From Gonapodya sp. JEL0774 (taxonomy: Eukaryota > Monoblepharomycota > Monoblepharidomycetes > Monoblepharidales > Gonapodyaceae), in the NCBI GenBank assembly GCA_027604505.1, contig JADIIX010000050.1, forward strand, positions 82,102 through 146,101: a stretch of DNA of 64,000 nucleotides. Direction: 5' to 3'. The notes under the pieces are model-generated. The model ran no database searches and had not been told where the DNA came from. It was given only the letters and a program-made list of their open reading frames with translations. Below are positions 27,245 through 44,102 of this stretch, piece by piece (positions within the stretch are counted from its first letter, which is position 1; the number at the start of each line of letters is the position of its first letter). The translations under genes and the position numbers were made by a program.

Positions 27245-30200
27245 TTACTCGGCTGGGGGATCTTCTGTTTCCAAAGTGGCAAACACGTTCGCAACAGGCT
27301 TCTGGGTCTGCACAACGTTTCTCCCAGCCTCAACTCCCCCGTATTGCAACGGGTCACCAATGCCAGTAAGCTCCGCAAGACAATCCATGACCGCCTTCGT
27401 TGGCTTGCCCTCGACATTCAGTTTATTGAGGACAATGGCGAAGGACACATTCTCACTGGGCATAGCCATGGCAATGGACCCTGGGGATACAATGATGCGA
27501 TTCGAGATCGTAATGGCGGAAAGAGTTGCGAAGCGCGCAAGCAACGAACCTCCAAAACCGGAATGCCCCAGACCTGTAACGAGTTCCGCGACATACGACT
27601 CCCCGTCATCACGGAATTGCGGGACATTGATTGGTTTCAGAAAGTGATAACGATATGCTGAACGAACGGAAGGGTCAAAGGTTGTACCCAGGTCGCAACC
27701 CATTGGCCGAAACATACCACCAGCCCCCATAGCAGGCACGACACCAGCTGAAGCTCTGAAAGCTGTTAGTTCTCCCTCCGTCACAAATCGCGAAGCCGCT
27801 CGGATGCCCTCCTTGTCATCCCACTGTTCAGTCAGATCCAAACCCCACATCAGCTTCTGCACTGTTTCTGGCTTGAGCCCCAGCACATTCTCTCCATGAA
27901 ATGCTGTGCCGAGTGCCCAGTAAAACTTAGCAAGAGCTCTCGCGGTAAAGTGTCCGTTAGCGGCTGGGATTACAGCTCGTCTTACCCGAAGGTCGTTGAA
28001 AGTTCCCGGATTAGACATCACAAGGGCACGCGCAAAGTCAGGATTTTGCACCATGCGCTCACGGATGCCCTCGGCACGGGATTTGGCTCCTGCGGGAGGT
28101 GCCGATATGGAAGGCATCACCGGCTCGACAACACCTGCCCCGACATCGGTCCTGGATTCAGCTCTCACAAAATCTTCAATGGATTCCAGCTTCTCGCCAC
28201 CCAATCGAACCCCCATGGACTTCATCATGCCTTTCACATCCATCATGACCGACGCCAAACGCTGCTCCACTTTCGGCGATATGCCGATAAATGCTTCTTC
28301 TTGGATCCCCAATGGTTGAAACACGCGTTCTGAGACCACGTCCATCAGTTTACGTCCCGTGACCTACCAAATCTGGAAGGTCATAACAATCTTTGTTGAA
28401 TATCCAACCTTAGCCCCATACCTTTTCAATTATACCTCCAATGAGATGACCGTATGTGAAGTAATGATAGGCAAACGTGCCAGGGTTCACAGGGTTCGAC
28501 TCCTCGATTATTCTCAGCATCTTGTCCCAATCAGTCAGTACGTAAAAGTCCTTTATAATATGTGCAGTGCCTGCCTCTTGAAGGCCAGCAAGATGACAAA
28601 GCGCTTGCCCAATGGTAATGCTGCTTTTCCCACCCTGTGCGAAAGCGGGCCACACCGAAGCGACCGTGTCCTCATATCTCAAAAGGCCGTCCTGAACAAG
28701 CATGTGAAGTACGACTGGACAAGTGGCACTCGTCAATTTATACTTGCTATCCACTGTAATACTGGCTTATACCCACCAGCTACAAAGGGTTTCGTAACGG
28801 AGAACGAGTTTGTAAGAGAGTCTTCAGAGATTTTCCTGGGATCCAACGGCTAGGAAGGATAGAAGACAGATTAGAATTGCACAGAAATAAAATTTATAGA
28901 CTCACACCCATGAAACCTTCGGCCACTGACGCAATAGTTTCTGCCCCTTTGGATACGCAGACTTGTATCCCCAAAACCAGCTTCGATTCAGTTAGCGATG
29001 AAATGACTCTTTGAACTTTTGTTTCCAAGTGGTTGAGTTGGCGCACCGAGAACGTCGGTGAACTGTGTTCACGGGTGAAGTCATCTAGCAGCGACTGTCG
29101 AGCATATGGGGTCATGATCTGCAAACGTAAATGTACAATTAAAACAGCGAGGTTATGCCGGAGAACAGTGCTCCCGCCCCACTGATCGGATCCACTCACT
29201 TCTAGGTAGGAATTGCTCAGGCCGAGACCAGAAGATAGTCCTCTGAGCAGGTTCAACACGCGTCCGAACAGTATCAAGCAGCCCGGAAATGCTTCAACAA
29301 CTTTTCGGAGGTTTGGACGTGCGTTCCGCTCCTCTTCGTATTTGTTGTTCAATTCTTCCATTTCTTTCCGATTCTCTTCTTTTGTCTTGTTTGGCCGAAA
29401 GAGAAACCGCACAATGTCCATGCTACTCTGAGGATCTAGCAGGTAGCGATTGAAGGACCGTTGAGCCCTATCGATCTTTTACTACTGTGCTGTCCGGGTA
29501 ACTTACCATCAAGGTTAATTTTCAAACCAATCTTAAGGTAGTTGTATATCGGATATTAAGTTCACAGGTGCACAAAGTCCATCTGGTGTCCAACATCACC
29601 CACCTCCTCTAATGAGCTCAGCAAAGCCGTAAAATCCATATCCGCTGCGGCGACAAGCATTTTGGATAAACCACGTCGTTCCACGGGCGTGAGATGTTTG
29701 GTGAGACCAAAGTCCAAGAGAACAAGGCGGTGAGTAGACTTTTCCACCAGCTAACCCAAAATGCGTTTTAACAGGACGTTTCGACAGAAACATATGGCAA
29801 AGGGCTCACAAAATTACCACCGTGTGGATCCCTACATAAATGGAGGAGAGCAGTTCCAGTATATGGTTTAGTACAAAGGAGAACAAAACGTCTGGAACAC
29901 ATCACCCAATGTGCCAGCAAACGAAACCAACCCATTGTAGACGCCAGCGTGGTATATCTGCTGAGCGTAAGCCCGACAAATTTGGTTGGCAATTTTCCCA
30001 CAATCGACGTTGTTCGACCTCAAAGTTTCAACGTCGTTCAATTTCCAGCCATCGACAAATTCCAAACAAATGACTCGTCGAGTGCTGTACTGAGGTATGA
30101 TTCTCGGCAGACGGCAATCGAAAATCAGTTTGCTTTTTGGCACCTACTCGTCTCATTCAGGTTCGAATGCACTGTACTTATGAAATTGTGACACGTACCT

Positions 30201-31548
30201 CAAACTCTTCAGCTAGCTTCGAATCACGGCCGTCAAGATCTCGTATAAACGCATCAAAATTTCGTTGCACGGTCTCCCTAAAGAGGAGCTCCTTTCATTG
30301 TCATTTATCTTAATGCGTAGAACGTCGTATTCTTACATGTTTTCGCGTTCGTTGATGAAATCAAGCTCAAGAGGAAGCTGAAATGTATACCGATCTCCGC
30401 GTTCCCAAACCGAAGAGTGATGACTAGCGAAGCTGCGATGGACAAACCTCTTTCGCCCATTCGTCATACACAATCCGAAAATCGAAGTCCTTTTCGAAAT
30501 CAGCAATTATGCGAACAATCCTGTACAATCGAGTTGGCTTAACCGCTTCCTAAGAATAAGGATGGAACGCATCTCTCACTCTCGCATATTTTCGAGATCT
30601 TGAAGCACAACTTCACCCAAGTTCGGTCAATACGAAGTTCGAAAATCTGTGATGACGTGGAACCCAACTGATAGACACGTACTCCGCTCAATGTTCCGGT
30701 GTTGAACCTTCACCACAACGGTTTCACCGCTCGATTTCAACGCAGCTTTGTGCACTTGAGCTATGGACGCTGTGGCGAGCGGGGCAGCTTCGAAGTCCAG
30801 GAAAACATCTTCGATTGCACAACCTAGTTCTTCTGATATAGTCTGCCTTATGTGATCCATGTGGCGAGGGGGGAGTGCATCTAAATAGCGAAATCGAAAA
30901 TACGGTGTTAATGAGTGTTTCCAGCCAAAACAAGCGATTTTCTGAGCCATGCCTTGAAGAGGCTTTAAATGCCGTATATAAGGTTCGGGGAGAATGTCCA
31001 CCCTAAAATGGAACAGATTTCCGAGACACATTGTGAGAATGGAAGCGCTATGTCGGTTCACCTTGTAGATATATATTGCCCCATTTTGATCCATATTCCC
31101 TCGAGCTCGGACATAACCTTGTACAATCGCTTGGCACTTTTCTCGTGCAATACGTCCCAGAGTGGCTCACTATCAATGTGGATGGACGCGTTGTAGCATG
31201 TCATATGATAAATTAGAGGACATGGCATGTCAGTACACGTGGACACTGAGCATCAATGAATCAAAATTTCACCTTTCTTCTTCACTCATTTTGGATGTGC
31301 GATACTTTGTCCACTGAAGAACGGACTTCGCATCAGGGTTGTCGCAGATGAGCTACCGCCATTATTCTCACTCGGTAGTCCCAAAATATGTAAGCCGCTT
31401 CACTGTACACCCTCGTCCTTCTCAGTGTTAAATATTCGAGGGGGTTCATTGAGAGCATTCTCATCACTGCTGAAAGCAGTCCACCGAACACCGAATGGGA
31501 GAGGAGATTGACTCCAAGGAGTAATGCGTTTCGGAAGAGCTGAGTCAT
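27245..31548 (-). CDS. ABC1/ADCK-type kinase fused to a beta-lactamase-like domain
   Basis: The probable start is ATG at 31548. Resolved 5' exons are 31372-31548, 31273-31325 and 31062-31169. The kinase half carries the KxGQ motif (IWIKMGQYISTR), an A-rich loop (ATASIAQVHKA), the lysine strand (ETVVVKVQH), a hinge-like ICLEFVDGWKL, a catalytic loop reduced to DPHGGNF, and the metal-binding DFGLT. The C-terminal half is a class C beta-lactamase/penicillin-binding fold: the SxxK motif is SVTK in SFSVTKPFVAG (near 28790), the Tyr motif is in AYHYFTYG, and the late helix-strand region runs through GHSGFGGS. The same domain order occurs in a plant ABC1 family (Arabidopsis At5g24810 type). ABC1 proteins act in mitochondria or plastids on lipid and quinone metabolism; the substrate of the hydrolase part is unknown. 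Some middle exons are not exactly bounded. Confidence 0.88.
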
Positions 31549-31821
31549 GTATTCTAAATGACAGACAATGAAGCGTTGCTGGTTTTTGGAAGAAACGTGA
31601 TTGCTTGGGGGGGGCAATGTGATGGGACCCAGATCGGATCCATCAGGATGATCATGGTTTTCCCTGCCAAACGTAAGCAGAAAATTGAGCACTCAAAAAT
31701 CTTGAGTTATTCATGATTGCACAAGTACAAATATGTAACAAAGTAGCGCATTGTTGCAACTCAGATCACCCTATCAACGATCGTGGATTTACATCGTCTA
31801 CGGGACAGATGGGAACAAAAG

Positions 31822-33281
<1,460 letters not shown>

Positions 33282-33392
33282 ATGGGTAAGCGTTGCAAAT
33301 GCCGAATCCAGAGCAGTACGTCGAACTGCGCCACGTTTTGAGCAACCTCTGTGCAATTAATTGTGGTTTCCAGTTTGTACACCTTAAGAGAC

Positions 33393-35059
33393 TTATGCTA
33401 CAGTTTCCGTTTCTTCACTAGCTTCCTCTCCCGTAGTATTACTGGTGCTCACAAAATTCTTTTGCGATTCCCGTCCATTCTCGATCTCTTCCTTCTTCTT
33501 TTCATTTTCCCGATGTTTCTTCCGCCTCGGACTCTTCTCACGACCCGATTCAGAAGACGAGCGCGAAGAGGAGGAAGATGGGGTGTAGCTTCGTTTCCGC
33601 CCCTCTCTCCGGTCTTCTCTATCCCGATCCCTCCTATGATCTCTCCTTCGACTTGCATCTCTTTCTCGCTCCCTTTCCCTTTCCCTCTCCCTCTCCCTCT
33701 CTCTGTCTCTGTCTCTGTCTCTGTCTCTGTCTCTGTCTCGGTCCCGAACCCTACTGCGATCATCTAGATCAGTAGCGCGGTCTCCCTTCCTATTGCGGTC
33801 TCTACTTCCACTTCGACTTCTCGAATCCGAGTCATCTCGACGCCCTCGTCGGCGACGTTGTTCCCGCTCCCGGCTCCGGCTCCGACTCCGACTCCGGCTC
33901 CTGCTCCTGCTTCTACTCGAGGTGCGCCTTTTGCGCTTGGGTTCCCCCCGGGAAATGCGCACATCCGGTTTCAACTCCTTGCTTCCGCGCTCCTGACCGC
34001 AATTAGAGTGAATCAAATATGTGTTGTTGAGGAAATATATGGCAATCAAAAACTCACTCTTCGCTCTCTCTCACGGGCTTCCTGAGCATCCCGAATATTC
34101 AGCTCTTCTTTCTCCCTTTGCCTCTTAATGGCTTCTTTCAAACGCTCATCAGCTTCCTGAAGGGATAACCCATTGCCTGTCAGCATCATCACCACGAAAG
34201 TCACAAACGCTGCAAGTCCTCACCTGTTTTGCTGCAATTTCCGCCTTTTTTTGTTCCAAGAATACTCTCGGAATACCCATGTTGTCTTTATCTTGCGCAC
34301 TCACAAGCAATCCCCAAAGCTCTTCCATGAACTTGGCAGTGCCACCTTCAAGAAAACCAGTGAGGTTGATCTGCATCATTTTCGGGTCCGGAGTCTAGCC
34401 ACGGAAAGGAGATCCCGGGGAACATCAGGTAAGTGATTAGAATATACGGGGAGAGTTTAAGATAACGCACTGGCTCAGAAAGGTACTCGAAGACAAACGT
34501 AATAACGACATCGTCCTCGAATCCCAAAATTTCTGTCACGCGCTTTGTGATCCACGGCTTCAAAGCGTTGACTTGAACATTCTTCATGTTTACCTGGGAG
34601 AAGAATGACTTGGGTCAGGTGTACAGCTCGGAGGGTAGCACAGGGATGAAGAAACACGAAGTTTCTTTTCATGCAGCCACGCTAGGGTGCTTAGCAATCA
34701 GACTATCATCCGTACGTAGCAGTTGAAAGTCAGGTCAATATGTAGGGGGGTTAGGAACTGGTTCTGCTGTATTCGCCAATCGTGAATCACGTCAGTGACC
34801 AGCGAAACCTTCCCTCCCTCCGGTGGTTGATGAAGAATGAGAGCTCACAGTTGTGGTCTGATGAAACCTCACCTTTGTACCAAAAATACTTGGAAAATTC
34901 ATACTTTTCAGAAGTTTCTTCTGTTTGTCGCCAAACCTGTCAGCATACAGCGTGTCAGACAAGCAAAAGCCTCCGAAGAAAATGATTATGCGATTACGAA
35001 GCCTCTCACCTCGTATCTTGGTCGGCTGAAGTGCCTTTAAAGAATCCCGCGTCCCCCAT
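33393..35059 (-). CDS. SRRM1: SRRM1-like PWI-domain splicing co-activator
   Basis: Nuclear protein that bridges splicing and 3'-end factors in animals (SRm160). Exons: 35010-35059, 34873-34936, 34471-34593, 34224-34394, 34058-34156 and 33393-33992. The N-terminus MGDAGFFKGTSADQDTR and FGDKQKKLLKSM match the family. The PWI domain reads KPWITKRVTEILGFEDDVV to MMQINLTGFLEGG and FMEELWGLLVSAQ. A helical linker follows, then an RS/RD/RE-rich tail encoded by simple sequence repeats (near 33660-33750 and 33860-33910). The tail is shorter than in vertebrates. It lies directly upstream of the PP1 gene on the same strand. Confidence 0.92.
33660..33750 (-). repeat. Hexanucleotide repeat coding for Arg-Asp/Arg-Glu
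   Basis: Within the last exon of the SRRM1-like gene, a run of TCTCTG units (about 33701-33745) merges with CCCTCT/CCCTTT units (about 33666-33705). Read on the minus strand they give about seven RD dipeptides and then about nine RE dipeptides. Such a tract is expected to vary in length between strains. Confidence 0.85.
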
Positions 35060-35557
35060 CCCCGAACTCTATGGCAGAACCGTTCGAAAGGCTATATTGT
35101 GGCATTGAGAGAGTGTCAATGACTCCAAGGATGAAAACACTAATCTGTAAGAAATGTTTCGCATGGATCCTCCGAAAGGACTCTCGCAATATGGAGTTCC
35201 GAAGGTGACATGACAGTGGACGATGATGGATCACCAACCAATGTAAACTGAGCCCCACTTTTGAATCCGTGGCGATCTCGTGAGCCGGTAAATCTGCCTA
35301 TCTCAGGAACCTGGGATTCAAAGTCGTTGTGGTTCGTCGTTGTGGTTTAGGTGCCCGCGGTCGAACTTCTATTGCACATGCAGTTCCCAAGAAGAGGAAC
35401 GCCATTGCCTTGCTGATGCTGCAACCGAACATCTAAAACCTGAAAATCATTTTGAACTCGCCAAACGTCAATCGTTTTAGTATACCGGTCTGTCGCGGCT
35501 TTCTGAGCCTCAACAAAGCCCACGTCCATCGGCGCACAACTCTTCGTATTGGTACCG

Positions 35558-39186
<3,629 letters not shown>

Positions 39187-39203
39187 AAGAGAGTATTCAA
39201 TAT

Positions 39204-40232
39204 TCATGCGTGCACCATTCCGCCACCACTCAAGTGTCCGTTTCCCAGCAAATTGTGGCGTAACAAAATGTTCTCCACATCGCAAATATCGAAGCTACCC
39301 GTTGACATCTGATCCTGGATGTGCACTAAGTTGGCAACTAAATCTCCATTTCGATAACCCAGAATGGCAGGTAAAGCAACATCATCAAAATCCGGATCCG
39401 CATCAGTGGAAATAATGCGCAAAAATTTTACGCGGGGATATTTAGTGGCGAGTTTGTCCAGGTGACTGTTGAGAGTGATGCAGAGGGGGTGGTTCCTTTG
39501 GTAGAGGTGTATCACAACAGTTACGTGAGGGGCTTCAGAATCAATGGACTCGACGTAGTCATCTTGAGTGATCTCTGTGACAATGCCGAAGCTCTTGTGG
39601 GAATGTCGTTGGTGAGCCGCCCCGGAGAATGTGGATTTCTTCGGTGACTCGCCGGAACAGATGACACCACGACGGTCAGTGAGGTCGAATTCTCCGATCG
39701 CCATTCCATCAAGGTACTGTGCGAGACTGCGAGAGTCCCACTTCGTGCCTTCAAATTGGAATTGCACCTCCTCATCCCCACTTTCATCGCTTTCGTCCTC
39801 ATAATCGTCGAGTCCCTCTTCCAAACGTCGATGATCACCCCACTTTTCCCGCTCCTCCCGCCTTTCCTGTCTCTGCATCCAGCCACTTTTCAATCCTTTG
39901 CCCATGAGCACTCGAGCCAATTCCTTTTCCCGGACCGCTGCCCTCGCCCGCTCCTGTTTTTCGTGGAACCGATAATCCGCCATCACGCCTTTGGGACCAG
40001 TCTGGGGTCCTCCATTTTCAATCTGCTGACGCAAGGCAGTGTCAGAAAGAATGTTGGCCAGAGATTGGTCGATTTCTTCCGTTCCTAACATCTCTTTACG
40101 CCCGTTGGCGCCGGAGGATGACGGCAAGGACGACTGTCCTGCTCTTTCACGGGCTTCACGTGCATCTTCTTGTGCTAGGCCTTGCTGTGACCTCTCAAAG
40201 CGCTCGAGAATAGCCCCTTCAAGGTTCGACAT
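39204..40232 (-). CDS. Phosducin-like thioredoxin-fold protein
   Basis: A single exon of 342 codons. Phosducin-like proteins act as co-chaperones of the CCT chaperonin in folding G-beta, tubulin or actin. The N-terminal half is helical and charged, with the family's GPKGVMADYRFHEK motif. The C-terminal thioredoxin-like fold includes SFGIVTEITQDDYVESID, VVIHLYQRNHPLCITLNSHL, LATKYPRVKFLRI and PAILGYRNGDLVANLV. There is no CXXC redox pair, as is usual for phosducins. Which subfamily (I-III) cannot be decided by eye. Its stop is 17 bp beyond the kinesin-13 stop, so the two genes converge almost without a gap. Confidence 0.92.
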   Translation of the reverse strand: MSNLEGAILERFERSQQGLAQEDAREARERAGQSSLPSSSGANGRKEMLGTEEIDQSLANILSDTALRQQIENGGPQTGPKGVMADYRFHEKQERARAAVREKELARVLMGKGLKSGWMQRQERREEREKWGDHRRLEEGLDDYEDESDESGDEEVQFQFEGTKWDSRSLAQYLDGMAIGEFDLTDRRGVICSGESPKKSTFSGAAHQRHSHKSFGIVTEITQDDYVESIDSEAPHVTVVIHLYQRNHPLCITLNSHLDKLATKYPRVKFLRIISTDADPDFDDVALPAILGYRNGDLVANLVHIQDQMSTGSFDICDVENILLRHNLLGNGHLSGGGMVHA

Positions 40233-40385
40233 GTCCGCAGTTGATTGGTAGATTGAAGGGAGGAAGAGATGAGTGGAAAGCTGTGGTCATGGATGAGCAG
40301 GCACTGACTTGCGACTCATCCTCTAAGGACAAATTTACTCTAACAATCGTGCAAGCGAAACTCCATATAGTTTGAATTTAATACA

Positions 40386-41412
40386 TCAAAAGCATGTTCC
40401 TACAAGTGTAGAGTTTGGAAAAGAAGGAAAGGAAACAGAGTGCGATTCAGAAATGCCCTCCTCCACGCTGGAACTCATTAGGGCGCCTGTAGCCGCAATG
40501 CTCATGCTATACAGCAGCGCCAAGGTTACAACTGTCCGACTCCTCCACGGAATGGTGCCCGAAATGTCCATGTTAACAACCTCCCTGTAAGTTAGGCCTG
40601 TAAGATCCACTGTCGACCATCTCAATATGAGTTGTTGATACACCAGCAATCCATCCAAATATTCCAAAAATTTCCTCATTTGCGCGTCGGAAACAAACAA
40701 TGACCAGTCTAAGCTTTGCAGAAAAGAGCGTTCCAGATCGTTCAGACTATTCGCGGAACTGAAGGTCAGCCTCAAGTGGCACCCGCCACGGCACATCGCA
40801 CACACCTCGGTAAAGAATAACGGCCCTGAGAGAAGTCAACCCAGTCCTTTTGTGTCCACGTCGCATCATTCAGTGATTTGTCGGCAACGATAACTGCAAT
40901 GAATAGCGTTGGGACGATGGTATCTCTAACACCTTCAACTTGGAAACGCCCGTTTGGTAAAAAAGTACCAAAAGAACGCATACTTTCAAGGTGAATCTGA
41001 CTCACTGTGAGGGTCAAGTCCGCGGGACTTTGTCATCGTCTGGAAACGATGCACAAAACAAAGAGCGAGGAGCCATGTCCCTATTGTGAGACGTGATCGT
41101 GGAATGAAGCGTCGGAAAAAAGTCACAGCCTCCACTTCCTCGTTGCTGAGCGGCTTGGAGACATTTGTCTCCGTGGGACTGGCGGAGAACAGGCGTAAGA
41201 GCGGAATCGTCAAGTCTCCAAACCAGTCTGGCACTGCTGATTCAGCCTCCCTAGAGAACTCGACATGACTCGAGAAAAGTGATCGGTAGGAGGTGAGAGG
41301 GTCGGCAAGCTTGCAGGGCAAGGGGTTTCGGAAGTGAGACTAGTTTGAAACAGGGAACGTGGTAACCCCGCTTCTCATATTACCTCGACCCCCTTCCGCA
41401 GAATGTGCTCTC
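40386..41412 (-). CDS. PHO80/CNPPD1-like cyclin with C-terminal membrane segment
   Basis: Three or four exons. The most 5' clear exon covers about 40990-41310, the next runs to about 40810-40960 and the last runs from about 40780 to the stop at 40386. The cyclin box is visible as TIVPTLFIAVIVADKSLNDATW followed by NDLERSFLQSLDWSLFVS, the pattern of Pcl/Pho80-type cyclins. A hydrophobic helix (TVVTLALLYSMSIAATGALM) lies near the C-terminus, as in animal CNPPD1, which is a membrane cyclin-like protein. No kinase partner can be inferred. The start is unresolved: an ATG near 41410 followed by a GTAATA donor is possible but not in an obvious phase. Confidence 0.72.
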
Positions 41413-41539
41413 GATGATCATGTTCACCCTGTTGCTTTCGTTTTAAGCCCCGTAACGTCATGGATGCTCGTGTGTTGTGACGGTTATCAAAGCTCTCATA
41501 CACATATGTACATTACAACTTCAAAATTTATGGTCATTA

Positions 41540-43235
41540 TTATTTCTTCTTTGTAGTACCTTTAAGCTTTTTCGAAGCTGGTTCCTTCTTGATATCCGCC
41601 TGAGAATGTGGGATTAAGTCCTCGATACGCTTAGGTTGTGCAACCACTATCACCACAGTGAGATTTCTCACCTTTCGTTTGGTTGACGATGAGGATGAGG
41701 TCAAAGGGTCTTTAGTTTTGATCGAAAAGAAAGATTCCAATCGGCCCTGCGTCGCTTGGCCACGCTGCTTTTGTAGTTTCTTCACGCCGTTTCTGATCCG
41801 TTCCTCACTGGAGCCAAAGAAAGAAACAACCGTCAGATCAACCGAAATAGGATTAAGCGGCTCCTTCATACTTGAATCCCTTTTCCTTCACAAGAAACTC
41901 CACAATACCCTCCTCATCAGGATCTTCCCATTTAAGCTGGGTGGCGAGGAGCATCAATAATGACCATCAAATGCCACTGTCCGCACGAAATGACCCACAT
42001 CAACGGTCGTAGGATCAGTGGTGTCGGGAGTCTCAAAGAGCCGTCTAGCCTCTGCGTAAGGCCATTCCGCAGGTACAGCGTACTTCTTCGTATCAAGATG
42101 TTTCAACACCTCTTCAATTGTACCATGTTTCTTGATCAATTCATAAGCCTTGGACGGTCCGATTCCCTTAATGGAGTCACAATACTGAGGAGAGAACCAT
42201 CAGATCAGAAAGTTACGTGCAGAAGGCAAGTGAGTACCTCCACTCACATCGCACCCAAGAAGAATACAAAGATCAATGAACTATTCAAGAGAAACAAGAA
42301 CAATGCAATGATATCGCAGAAGACGGTGAAGGTGCCCGAACAACATTACCTGCGCCATTGTCATGCCAAGACCAGCCAACGCTTTATCGAGGTGAATTTC
42401 GGCCACGGGTATCTTACGTTGCTCACTGAACGTCAAGTGGCGAACGAGAATCGGGGACCCGAACGTCAATGTGTCCATATCTTCTGAACCTGCACCGTAA
42501 ACCTTTCCTGCCTTGCAGAGTACCGCGCACTGAGCTTCTGCTTCGCAGGGGGCCTTCCGATGGTGTAGCACTGGCTCACGCATCGATCAGCGAGCTAAGC
42601 TAGAAATCCCAAACCAACTCACGTCCATGTAAGGTATTCCCATCAGCTTTAGTAATCGCTTACATTCCTCGTTGTGTACCTTGGTCACCTTCACGGTTCG
42701 ACGGCTGAACTTATCAAAACTTTCCGTGTCACCTGAAAAAGTGCATCGAAGAATTCATTGTTCTTCGAAGTTAGGTTTTACTCTGGCAACACCCGCTTAC
42801 CAGCCTCTTGTGCAGTTGCTGCCTCCTTTTCAGCTTCAGCCCTCCTTTCCTGCCGTTTCGCGAGCTCTCCGGATTTTAAAGTCGGGGGTTTTCCATCAAA
42901 GACATAGCAAGGCTTGATTCCGTTCTCCACCATCCTTATCGTGCGGTAGAAGATACCCATGAGGTGGCTGTATTGAATTGCGAAGGGAGCCAAAATAATC
43001 TCCTGCCGTTCCACTGAGACGCAAGCCAAGTCACAGCGAGTCCGTACCTCGTGGTCTCGCCAGCTTCGTTGGTTAACTGCATGCCGTCTTGGCCTCGGAC
43101 TGCAATCATGAACTGATAAATGCTCATGGATGCATCTATCGCGACCTTGCGACCGAAAAAGTTCTTGATTTCACTCTCCCGCATCGCTTCAGGCGCGTGG
43201 TCTCCGATGACTTTCGAAAGCCCTTGAATACCCAT
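41540..43235 (-). CDS. FEN1: Flap endonuclease 1
   Basis: Structure-specific 5' nuclease that removes Okazaki-fragment flaps and acts in long-patch base excision repair. Exons: 43048-43235, 42801-42967, 42623-42732, 42350-42553, 42248-42280, 41999-42184, 41872-41936, 41672-41807 and 41540-41599. The start [17 protein letters not shown] is diagnostic. Catalytic acids lie in [36 protein letters not shown] and [16 protein letters not shown], the last also holding the helix-hairpin-helix. The PCNA-binding PIP box is QGRLESFF, and the C-terminus is lysine-rich. It is divergent from PIG-H with about 115 bp between starts. Confidence 0.96.
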
Positions 43236-43350
43236 CGCTTCGAATCAATGTTTTGAAATGGTGGGAGTTGGGAATTATCGGTTGATTTGACCACAGCTGG
43301 TTTGGGTTCCCTCGCAATCAGATCTCAAATCCAATGCCCCCCTTTCCAGA

Positions 43351-44024
43351 ATGACGAAGAAAGTTCAATTCCATCTAAATGTGATTTCACATGCTGGTGC
43401 TACGGAATACATCTTTCAGCCAACGGTCACGCCAAGATATGGCATCGATGTTGTCATTCTGGGGAGCATCTCTGCGTTCGCATACTGTGGTGTAAGTTTT
43501 GCAGCACGAACGGAGCCGACTCGCTCGGTGAGATTGATCTATGTACGACAATATCCAGGGAGGGGTTTTCGGAGCTTGGGCTTTCCTCTTCGCGATAATG
43601 GTTTGGGTTCACACTAAATTGTATCAGGTCATCAGTGGTGAGTCGGAGCAATGTCATGAGTTTACGGAAGCTTCTGTAGACAAACTAAAATGGACGGACA
43701 GAGTCTGTTCTGGCGGTCCGTGGTTTGGGACTTGAGTTGAGGACCCGACGGTTTGGTTGGACTTCTTCGGAGTTCATTGATGTGGCTCGAATCAGCGATA
43801 TATTCATCAATGAAGGATTGCATGCATGCAGTGTGCGACCGTACATGGCAGTGCTTGTAGAAGACGAAGAGCATCCCCGACTAGTGTGCAAGGTGAGTGT
43901 TCTCCGGCTAACTGTTCGATTAGATTGGAATTGCTGATTGATTTCCTTGCATCAGAGTCTCCTTCCTTCGGGTGAAGACCTGCGCAAAATCTACATCGGG
44001 TGCCGAAAAACTCTCTTCGGCTGA
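43351..44024 (+). CDS. PIGH: GPI-GlcNAc transferase subunit PIG-H (Gpi15)
   Basis: Subunit of the ER complex that transfers GlcNAc to phosphatidylinositol, the first step of GPI-anchor synthesis. Exons: 43351-43491, 43559-43637, 43702-43892 and 43956-44024. Two hydrophobic segments (IDVVILGSISAFAYCG and GVFGAWAFLFAIMVW) form the membrane hairpin. The cytosolic PIG-H domain follows: LGLELRTRRFGW, FIDVARISDIFINEGLHACS, YMAVLVEDE and the C-terminal RKIYIGCRKTLFG. The protein is about 160 residues, normal for the family. Confidence 0.9.
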
Positions 44025-44102
44025 CGTTGTCGGATCCAATGCCCTGACAAATGAATCACATTACACTGTCTACAATGAGATCATCTACCAGTAACGCAGC
44101 AT

